15,097 bases of DNA from an uncultured Spirochaetaceae bacterium (lineage in GTDB: Bacteria; Spirochaetota; Spirochaetia; Treponematales; Treponemataceae), in assembly GCA_902773215.1 (NCBI GenBank), contig CACYDQ010000012.1, positions 1 to 15,097 on the forward strand. The letters run 5' to 3'. The notes under the pieces are model-generated. The model searched no databases and was not told the origin of the DNA. It saw only the letters and a list, made by a program, of their open reading frames with translations. The translations under genes were made by a program, and so were the position numbers. Of this stretch, positions 7,639 through 13,991 are shown piece by piece; position 1 is the first letter of the stretch; each line of letters starts with the position of its first letter.

Positions 7639-9865
7639 TTTCTACCTCCTCCGCCGGGGCTATGGGTCTGGTTTCCGGCTTGTTTTCCTCCGTATCCTCT
7701 GGCTTCGGTGCTTTCTGGGATTGCAGAGTTTTTATCTCCTGATATATTCTATCATATTGTACAGGCAGGGTATCCAGCTGGGTTCCAAGAGCCTGTGACA
7801 GGGCCTGCAAGTATGCGGACGGGATGACCTGATATACCAGTTCCCCGATTTGTTCCGGGTTTCCGTCACCGTTCATGAAGGTGATGTTTATATCGTCGCA
7901 TTCCGCTTTTCTTCCTTCTGTCAGGGTGCTCAGGACTTTCTGGATGCCTAATTTGATAGAGGCTTCTGCTGCGTTGGAATTCAGGATGTGCCCGCCGCTT
8001 ATGTTGATGTGAATCTTCTTTATTCTGTCGGAGAACGTATGACTGTCCAGCTCCACCTCCACTGTCGCTGCTGCGAAGGAGCAGGAATGGAATGGCTCAC
8101 CCCTGAATTTCTCGTTGTCCCACGTCTTCTTTTGCACGCTCCTGAGCTCGTGCGTTACAGAGATGGGTAGCTCGTCTTTGTCTTTCTTCTTTTTGATGGT
8201 CTCACAGCATTTCTTGAGCAGGACCGTCATTATGCTGATGTTTGCATACGCACTCTCGGGGAGAAATGGCTCGCTGCCGCCCTCAAAGTTGGAGTTTATC
8301 TTTATGCGCGAGGTTTTTATGTCGAGGATGTCGGACGCAAGGCGAATCCAGATGTCTTCTATGGAATCAGAGAGCGGCGGGCTGTGTATGGTGAGGCTGC
8401 CGTCTTTTTCCAGCGTTACTTCCAGCTCCTGATCTGCCCCGTATATCTTGGAACCGTAATAAAAGGAGCCTTCGTATCCTGCCGCGAATCCGATGCCCCG
8501 TATCGGCGGAACGAAGGGAGATGGCAGGAACTGCTTGGAAAAATCTGCCGCTCTGGCCAGGCTCTCCCTGTTGTAGAAGATGTACTTGTTGTTGAAATCG
8601 CTGGACTCAAACAGCTTGTCTATGCATTCTTCTGCTTTTGGAAGCTGGAAGCTGAAGGGCATGTCAGGAAGCTGGTCGTCCGTTTTCATATTATTGAGGT
8701 TCATCTTCCTTATTTCGTTCGGGAAGATGAGCGAGTTGCCAGGTTCCTTGTTAAGTTTCCGTACGAGTGCTGACAGTGCGTTCTCCATCGCGAAGAAGGA
8801 GGCTGTGTCAATCAGCTGCATGTCTATCGACAGAGGCGGAGTATTTGAAGACTTTGCCTTTACCTGTATGCTGATGTTGTCTGCTTTGTAACAGGAGGAA
8901 GCAGCGATGGCTATCCTGTCTATTATTTCCCCTATGAAGACGTTTGTGCTGCCGGAATCCAGGGATGCTTCAACTTTGAGGGCCTTGAGCTTGCCGCTTC
9001 TGGTTGCCCCCAGTTCCGTGTGGAAGTGGATGGGCTTCATGCAGTCTATGTAATCTTCTTGCTCCTGCCTGCTGTAGATGAGTTTGACGGGAACATTGAG
9101 CTTGTAGGAGGCGACCGCTGCCTGGCATGCTATGACCGAATTATACCAGATGCTGTTCGTAGAACGTTCCCAGTCTTTTGTTCTGATTACATTAATTTTG
9201 TCGGAGGAAAGCTTCATGGCTACGGATAAATACTCCCTCAGATTGCTTATCCATTGGGAGGGGGAGTATACGTTCAGGCTGTCTCCGCTAAATGAGCAGA
9301 GCGCTCCGCAGGTTTCCCGGTAGTTCCGGGGGCAAAACGAATACGTCCAGTCGTTCTGCACACGGACCTCCGACTCTTTCATTTCCGCATCTATGCCTTT
9401 GCGTATGCCGCTTTCCATCGTGAAGCAGTCACCGTATTCTACGGTGCGTTCCCACTCCCCGTTGTCGAATATCTCTTTGCCTCCGGATTCGTCATCTTTG
9501 TTTTCTATGTAGCTTTCAATCGGAATGTCATCGTAGCTTATACGGATGCTGGCCATTGCCCTGTTCACGCTTTTCATGTCCGGGCCGACCAAAAGACCTA
9601 TCGGTTCTCCGGCATACGAGACATTGCCGTCGCAGAAGACTTTGATTTTTCCTTCCGCGCTGTCCAGCAGATTGCTCCCGGGAACGTCGCGGGCCGTGAT
9701 AAGCACGCATCCTTCAACGATCTCGTCCTGACTGATTGATGTTATTATTCCACTGTCTACGGGGCTCCGTATGGTAACAGCGTAGAACATATTCTTAAGG
9801 GAGAGGTCGCTGCAAAAATCGTTCCGGAAGGTGATTGCCGCGGCACTCTCTTTGTCCTTATGCAT
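7610..9865 (-). CDS. Divergent molybdopterin-binding (large) subunit homologue of the xanthine dehydrogenase family
   Basis: The 751-residue product matches the layout of XdhA/CoxL large subunits. The N-terminal a/b hammerhead domain is clear: FYAVTIRSP (27-35), LITARDVPGSN (55-65), NVSYAGEPIGLLV (81-93), ISYDDIP (109-115). Later family landmarks include PVKLIYSRQEQ (259-269), LGATRSGKLKAL (285-296) and IRGIGFAAGYEG (455-466). But the motifs that hold molybdopterin are not there. The place of GGGFGGK reads RTKDWERST (228-236), the R.FG region reads LIDTASFFAME (351-361), the GQG region reads LSDSIEDIW (498-506), and the SGSR region reads LPESAYAN (535-542). The glutamate corresponding to the catalytic GE may survive as E675 in QIGE. 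A Pro/Glu-rich tail (about 713-751) is unusual. Start 9865 has GGGGAG seven bases upstream and overlaps the aminotransferase gene by eight bases. Substrate cannot be named. Confidence 0.8.
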   Translation of the reverse strand: MHKDKESAAAITFRNDFCSDLSLKNMFYAVTIRSPVDSGIITSISQDEIVEGCVLITARDVPGSNLLDSAEGKIKVFCDGNVSYAGEPIGLLVGPDMKSVNRAMASIRISYDDIPIESYIENKDDESGGKEIFDNGEWERTVEYGDCFTMESGIRKGIDAEMKESEVRVQNDWTYSFCPRNYRETCGALCSFSGDSLNVYSPSQWISNLREYLSVAMKLSSDKINVIRTKDWERSTNSIWYNSVIACQAAVASYKLNVPVKLIYSRQEQEDYIDCMKPIHFHTELGATRSGKLKALKVEASLDSGSTNVFIGEIIDRIAIAASSCYKADNISIQVKAKSSNTPPLSIDMQLIDTASFFAMENALSALVRKLNKEPGNSLIFPNEIRKMNLNNMKTDDQLPDMPFSFQLPKAEECIDKLFESSDFNNKYIFYNRESLARAADFSKQFLPSPFVPPIRGIGFAAGYEGSFYYGSKIYGADQELEVTLEKDGSLTIHSPPLSDSIEDIWIRLASDILDIKTSRIKINSNFEGGSEPFLPESAYANISIMTVLLKKCCETIKKKKDKDELPISVTHELRSVQKKTWDNEKFRGEPFHSCSFAAATVEVELDSHTFSDRIKKIHINISGGHILNSNAAEASIKLGIQKVLSTLTEGRKAECDDINITFMNGDGNPEQIGELVYQVIPSAYLQALSQALGTQLDTLPVQYDRIYQEIKTLQSQKAPKPEDTEENKPETRPIAPAEEVENADSTDAKR

Positions 9866-11045
9866 GATGTTTCTCCCCGATCTTCTTTATCACGTCTATG
9901 ACAAAAGCGATGTCCTCCTCCGTCATGTCGGGGAAAAGGGGTATGGTGATTGTCTCGTTGTAATGCTGCTCCGCGTTGGGGAAGTGCGCCGCATCGAATC
10001 CCTCGTAGAGCTTGTTCCAGTAGCTGAAGTGGAAAATCGGTATGAAGTGGACGCTTATGCCAACACCTGCTGCCTGCAGTTCCTGCGCGAATGTGTTCCT
10101 GTCGCAGTGGAGCTTGGTCAGGTCCAGGCGCATAAGGAAGAGGTGCCATGAGTTGCCCTCGCCGTCCGGCGGCAGCTTTATGAAGTCAAGCTTTCCCAGC
10201 TCCGCCTTATACTTCTCGACATGCTCCTTGCGCTTCCTGTCAAACTCGTCCGCCTTTGCCAGCTGCACCCTTCCTATGGCCGCCAGAATATCGGGGAGAT
10301 TGTACTTGTAGCCGGGGGCGATGATGTCGTATTCCCACGAGGCCTTGGGCGAGGTGTAGCGGTCCCAGGTCGTCCTGTCCATCCCGTGCATCCGCATGAC
10401 GGTCATGCGCCTGGCAAGCTCATCGTCGTTCGTGGTGACAATGCCGCCCTCGCCGGTCGTAATCGTCTTGGTCACATAGAAGGAGAACACGCCCGCATCG
10501 CCTATGACCCCCGCGTAGCCCTTGCTGGTCTTGCTGGGGAAGGAGTGGGCCGCGTCCTCTATGACCCTGACCCCGTATTTCTTCGCGAGCTTCATTATCG
10601 CGTCCATGTCGCAGACGTTCCCTGCTATGTGCACGGGGACGATGGCGACGACATTCTTGCCGCGCGGGCTTTCCAGAATCTCTTCTATCTTTGCAGGGTC
10701 AATCGAATAGCTGTCTTTCTCTATGTCGGCGAAGTACACGTCAGCACCGAGCAGGCGGGCACATGCCGCCGTGGAGACGAATGTGTAGGGGGTCGTTATG
10801 ACAGCCTTGCCGGGGCCGACACCGCATGCTTCCATCGCGAGCACCATGCCGCTCGTGTTGCTGTTGACGGCAAGCGCGTGCTTTGCCTCTACTTTCGCGG
10901 CGAATTCCTGCTCGAATGCGAGGGCTTCCTTTCCTGTCGTGAGCCAGCCGCTCCGCAAGACCCTGAGCGCGGCTTCCTCTTCCTCCGTTCCTATCGATGC
11001 CCTGAAGAAGGGAACTTTCAGCGCGTTTCCTGTATTGTCTGCCAT
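9858..11045 (-). CDS. DegT/DnrJ/EryC1/StrS (ArnB-like) PLP-dependent nucleotide-sugar aminotransferase
   Basis: Transfers an amino group, usually from glutamate, to a keto-sugar nucleotide. The 395-residue protein has the whole family pattern: an N-terminal substrate segment with SGWLTTGKE (32-40), cofactor-phosphate loop NSNTSGM (61-67), TPYTFVSTA (85-93), VIEDAAHSF (161-169) with D164 contacting the pyridine nitrogen, and SFYVTKTITTGEGG (188-201) with K193 as the PLP Schiff-base lysine. GYKYNLPDILAAIGRVQL (245-262) and HFIPIFHFSYW follow. The gene starts at the A of the previous gene's stop (TAATG at 11047-11043), so the two are translationally coupled. Paired with a 4,6-dehydratase it would make an amino-dideoxy sugar nucleotide for surface glycans or glycosylation. 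The exact sugar cannot be read from sequence. Confidence 0.93.
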   Translation of the reverse strand: MADNTGNALKVPFFRASIGTEEEEAALRVLRSGWLTTGKEALAFEQEFAAKVEAKHALAVNSNTSGMVLAMEACGVGPGKAVITTPYTFVSTAACARLLGADVYFADIEKDSYSIDPAKIEEILESPRGKNVVAIVPVHIAGNVCDMDAIMKLAKKYGVRVIEDAAHSFPSKTSKGYAGVIGDAGVFSFYVTKTITTGEGGIVTTNDDELARRMTVMRMHGMDRTTWDRYTSPKASWEYDIIAPGYKYNLPDILAAIGRVQLAKADEFDRKRKEHVEKYKAELGKLDFIKLPPDGEGNSWHLFLMRLDLTKLHCDRNTFAQELQAAGVGISVHFIPIFHFSYWNKLYEGFDAAHFPNAEQHYNETITIPLFPDMTEEDIAFVIDVIKKIGEKHHA

Positions 11046-12574
11046 TAGAGAACCACCTTGACTGAATTTGACATATTGACCACCTTGCCGTCCTGCTCCT
11101 GTGCCTTGTAGAACTCATCGAGTGTCGGGACGGCGGAGCGCAGGAGCCGTAAGAGCTCGTCCTTGTTCCGGTACAGGTTTTCCTTGCCCGGGGTATACGT
11201 GCATATCGGGGCAAGGCTTTCCACGAGCCGGGAAAGGTCGAAGGTCCGGGGCGGTATGTTCGTCAGCCTGAGGATTTTCTGGTAGTCCGTCGGCTGGGGC
11301 TTCTCTTCGTCAAGCCAGAGGGGTTCCACGAGCCGCTCCCCGGGGCGGGTCCCGATGAATTTGATGTCTATGTCCTCGTATGGCTCGAAGCCAGCGAAAC
11401 GGATAATCTGCTCGGCGAGATCGAGTATCTTTATGGGCTCTCCCATGTCCAGCAGGTATGACGCGCCGTTCACGCCGACCCCGCCCGTCTGAAGGACGAG
11501 GGAACATGCCTCGGGAATCGTCATGAAGAAGCGCTCCATGTCGCGGTCAGTGACGGTGACGGGACCGCCGTTCTGAATCTGCTCCATGAAAATCGGCAGG
11601 ATGGATCCGCGCGAGCCCAGGACGTTGCCGAAGCGGACGAACATGAACGACTGGCCGTCTTTGACCCTGCCCGCCGCGTCGTTGACGAGCTTCTCGCAGA
11701 GCATCTTGCTGACCCCGTAGACGCTCACCGGGTCCACCGCCTTGTCCGTAGAAATGAGGACAAAGCGGCTCGTCCCTGCCTCAAGTGCGGCATCGAGCAG
11801 GTTCTTGGTGCCGAAAACATTGTTCTCAATGGAGGCGACAGGGTTCTCCTCCATCATCGGGACATGCTTGTAGGCCGCGCAGTGGAAGATGACGTCGGCA
11901 TGGGTCTTGGAAACGATGTACTTCATGTACTCCCGGTCCTTCATGTCTCCGATTATCGGGACGACCGAGGCCTTCTCTCCCACGCCCTCGTTCTGCAGGA
12001 TGTGCAGCTCGCGGTAGATGCCGACTATCGAATTCTCCCCGTGGCCGAAGAGGTAAATGCGCTCGCAGCCGCCGGACAGGAGCTGGCGGGACAGCTCCGA
12101 GCCGATTGACCCGCCCGCCCCGGTGATGAGGACCCGCTTGCCCTTCAGGTATGCGAGGCTCTCGTGCAGGGGGATGATGATCGGCGTGCGGCCCAGGATG
12201 TCCAGGGGGTTGATGTCCCGGGCCTGGATCAGGTGGGCCTTGCCGTCTATGACCTGGCTTATGGACGGCAGGATTTTGATGCGGAAAAAGCCGCCTTCCT
12301 TGAGCGAGTTGTAGATGGACCGGATCCGCTCGCTGCTCGCGCTCGGAATGGCGATGATCGCCTTGTCTATCGCCGTCACCCTGAGCAGGGGGGCTACCTC
12401 GTCAATCGGTCCCAGGACCGGGATGCCGTCTATCTTTGTGCCGATGAGCTTCTTGTCGTCGTCCAGGAAGGCCGCGACATGGCCGAAAATTCCCTTGCGT
12501 ATCAGGTCCTTGGCAATCATCTGCCCGGCAAAGCCAGCCCCGATGATGTACAGGTGTGTCTCTACTTTGTCCAT
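11045..12574 (-). CDS. Soluble FlaA1/CapD-type nucleotide-sugar 4,6-dehydratase (polysaccharide biosynthesis protein)
   Basis: Extended short-chain dehydrogenase with two Rossmann domains. The N-terminal domain has YIIGAGFAGQ (9-18), like the CoA-binding-like domain of CapD/WbpM/PglF proteins. The catalytic domain has RVLITGAGGSIGSEL (147-161), HCAAYKHVPMMEENP (231-245), ISTDKAVDPVSVYGVSK (274-290) and IGTRPGERL (407-415). The expected reaction is NAD-dependent 4,6-dehydration of a UDP-HexNAc. The membrane helices that precede this architecture in many CapD/WbpM proteins are absent: the protein starts directly at the first Rossmann fold. Many long homologues carry Met where this one has Y286, so it keeps the classical Tyr-X3-Lys pair. 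At 509 residues it is shorter than the membrane forms. It is the first gene of the operon, with its own promoter and a GGGGA ribosome site just upstream of ATG 12574. Confidence 0.92.
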   Translation of the reverse strand: MDKVETHLYIIGAGFAGQMIAKDLIRKGIFGHVAAFLDDDKKLIGTKIDGIPVLGPIDEVAPLLRVTAIDKAIIAIPSASSERIRSIYNSLKEGGFFRIKILPSISQVIDGKAHLIQARDINPLDILGRTPIIIPLHESLAYLKGKRVLITGAGGSIGSELSRQLLSGGCERIYLFGHGENSIVGIYRELHILQNEGVGEKASVVPIIGDMKDREYMKYIVSKTHADVIFHCAAYKHVPMMEENPVASIENNVFGTKNLLDAALEAGTSRFVLISTDKAVDPVSVYGVSKMLCEKLVNDAAGRVKDGQSFMFVRFGNVLGSRGSILPIFMEQIQNGGPVTVTDRDMERFFMTIPEACSLVLQTGGVGVNGASYLLDMGEPIKILDLAEQIIRFAGFEPYEDIDIKFIGTRPGERLVEPLWLDEEKPQPTDYQKILRLTNIPPRTFDLSRLVESLAPICTYTPGKENLYRNKDELLRLLRSAVPTLDEFYKAQEQDGKVVNMSNSVKVVL

Positions 12575-12603
12575 TCTATCCCCGTTTTTCCCACGTTCCT
12601 ACC

Positions 12604-12632
12604 ATAGTAGCACAGATTCCTCCCTGTTTCAA
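12604..12632 (-). promoter_or_regulatory. Sigma70-type promoter of the dehydratase-aminotransferase-xdh-like operon
   Basis: On the minus strand TTGAAA (12632-12627) and TACTAT (12609-12604) are separated by exactly 17 bases. The expected start near 12597 gives a leader of about 23 bases with GGGGA just before ATG 12574. This is a conventional leader, unlike the two leaderless candidates on the plus strand. It should drive all five minus-strand genes down to 6357. Confidence 0.75.
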
Positions 12633-12647
12633 CAGGTGGAATCGGGT

Positions 12648-12662
12648 CCGGCTTGAGGCCGG
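12648..12662. repeat. Short inverted repeat between two divergent promoters
   Basis: CCGGC (12648-12652) and GCCGG (12658-12662) flank a five-base loop. It lies midway between the -35 boxes of the divergent promoters at 12632 (minus) and 12684 (plus). It could be a small operator or a chance GC palindrome. Nothing else stands out in the 12575-12719 gap. Confidence 0.3.
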
Positions 12663-12683
12663 CGCCTGTATGGGACACTGCTA

Positions 12684-12712
12684 TTGCCCGGGCGGACAAA
12701 AACCGCTACAAT
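12684..12712 (+). promoter_or_regulatory. Sigma70-type promoter of the cysteine desulfurase gene, predicted leaderless
   Basis: TTGCCC (12684-12689), a 17-base spacer, then TACAAT (12707-12712). The expected start point, 12719-12720, coincides with the ATG at 12720. No Shine-Dalgarno-like sequence precedes that ATG, which agrees with a leaderless transcript. Confidence 0.68.
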
Positions 12713-12719
12713 CAGACGC

Positions 12720-13898
12720 ATGATAGACAGCACTCATTACTTTGACTGGGCGGCGACTGCCCCCGCCGATTCAGAAATTCTTCGTGAGGCACTGGCTTTT
12801 TCGCTGGAACACTGGGGAAACCCGTCGAGTATCCACGAGGCAGGGACTGATGCGCGGGCGGCTTTGGAAAGCTGCCGGTCGGATGCGGCTGAAGTCTTGG
12901 GAGTCCCGGCAGGGAGTGTTTTTTTTACCTCCGGCGGGACAGAAAGCGACCACATTCCCCTTCTGTCCGTGCTGACCCGCCCGCAGAAGGGCAGCGTACT
13001 CTTGTCTCAGATCGAGCACCCTGCAAACAGGGAGATGGCGAAGTCCCTCGCCTCCTGCGGGTGGAAAGTCATTGAGGTCAAATCGGATAAGAATGGCATT
13101 GTTACTCCCGAGGCTGTCATAAACTCGCTCCGCGATGACAGCGCGTTCGTCAGCGTTATGGCCGTGAACAACGAGACCGGGGCCGTACAGCCCCTGTACG
13201 AGATTGCGGATGCGCTGGCAGAACAGGGCAGGCAGGGACGGAAGCCCTTCTTTCATGTGGACTGCGTTCAGGCCGCAGGAAAGATTGAGCTGGATTTAGC
13301 GCATAAGGGCATAGACTCCGCGGCATTCTCCGCCCATAAGATACGCGGGCCGAGGGGAATAGGGCTGCTGTATGCGGCAAAGTCCTTCACCCCGTTCCTG
13401 CGGGGGGGCGGGCAGGAAAAAGGCATACGGAGCGGAACTGAAAATCTCTTCGGTGCAAAAGCTTTCTCGCTCGCGCTTGAGCGGTATTATATCCGTAAGG
13501 ACAAGCCGGAAAGCCTTGTCCGGTTTGAGACACAGCGGAATTGGACCCGGGAATTCATCCGGGGTCTTATGGAAATAAAGGGGGCAAGGATTCTTCCGTA
13601 TGCCCGCGAGGATGAGTCAAACGAAAAACTCTATAGCCCGTGGGTCGTGCAGGCCGCCTTCCCCGGCATTCCCGGGCAGGTCATGGAACGGGCCTTGAGC
13701 GCGGACGGATTCTATATCTCTACGGGAAGCGCATGCTCATCTGGCTCTCATGCCCGTCCCATCTTGGACGGGCTTGGAATCAGCGCGGCAGAAAAGGAAG
13801 GTGCCGTGCGTTTCAGCTTCGGCAGCGAGACCTCGCAGAAAGCGATGGCAGCCCTGCTGGAAGAAGTCAAATCCGTTGCGGGGAAGTTCCTCGGCTAG
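12720..13898 (+). CDS. NifS/IscS-like cysteine desulfurase (class V aminotransferase fold)
   Basis: PLP enzyme that removes sulfur from cysteine for Fe-S cluster assembly or tRNA thiolation. In 392 residues: substrate segment YFDWAATAP (7-15), FTSGGTESDH (69-78), IEHPANREM (98-106) with H100 stacking on PLP, VNNETGAVQP (149-158), HVDCVQAAGK (179-188), the PLP lysine K207 in SAHKIRGPRGIGLLY, IRSGTEN (236-242), and the active-site C339 in STGSACSSGS (334-343). Catalytic residues are therefore complete. ATG 12720 is preferred over the in-frame TTG at 12684, which falls in the -35 box and would add 12 unconserved residues. There is no IscU/SufU partner next to it; it is a single-gene unit convergent with the VanY gene. 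Whether it serves Fe-S assembly or tRNA modification cannot be decided here. Confidence 0.93.
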   Translation: MIDSTHYFDWAATAPADSEILREALAFSLEHWGNPSSIHEAGTDARAALESCRSDAAEVLGVPAGSVFFTSGGTESDHIPLLSVLTRPQKGSVLLSQIEHPANREMAKSLASCGWKVIEVKSDKNGIVTPEAVINSLRDDSAFVSVMAVNNETGAVQPLYEIADALAEQGRQGRKPFFHVDCVQAAGKIELDLAHKGIDSAAFSAHKIRGPRGIGLLYAAKSFTPFLRGGGQEKGIRSGTENLFGAKAFSLALERYYIRKDKPESLVRFETQRNWTREFIRGLMEIKGARILPYAREDESNEKLYSPWVVQAAFPGIPGQVMERALSADGFYISTGSACSSGSHARPILDGLGISAAEKEGAVRFSFGSETSQKAMAALLEEVKSVAGKFLG

Positions 13899-13903
13899 AG
13901 CTG

Positions 13904-13932
13904 ACAGGGGTGGTGTTTTGGTACCCCCCTGT
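13904..13932. terminator. Hairpin just after the cysteine desulfurase gene
   Basis: ACAGGGG (13904-13910) pairs with CCCCTGT (13926-13932), starting six bases after the stop at 13898. No T-run follows on either strand, so it is a terminator only by position; it may equally be an mRNA 3'-end stabiliser. Confidence 0.4.
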
Positions 13933-13936
13933 TCCC

Positions 13937-13957
13937 AGGCAGGACGAAAGCCTGCCT
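13937..13957. terminator. Second hairpin in the convergent cysteine desulfurase / VanY gap
   Basis: A perfect 7-bp stem, AGGCAGG (13937-13943) with CCTGCCT (13951-13957). The loop can close further as a C-G pair with a GAAA tetraloop. It sits between two convergent stops (13898 and 13992). There is no T-tract, so factor-independent termination is doubtful. The remainder of the 93-bp gap shows nothing else. Confidence 0.4.
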
Positions 13958-13991
13958 CCCTTACGCCAACGGCACAGCGGACGACACGATG

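Noticed and set aside
6357..9865. The xdh-like trio as pseudogenes
   Set aside because: No frameshift or internal stop in three genes totalling about 3.5 kb, and each has a strong ribosome site; altered function is more likely than decay.
10221..11048. 275-codon plus-strand open frame
   Set aside because: Antisense to the clear DegT-type aminotransferase; no motif and no promoter or ribosome site of its own.
12684..12719. TTG at 12684 as the cysteine desulfurase start
   Set aside because: The TTG forms the -35 box of a good promoter, and the extra 12 residues are not part of the family pattern.
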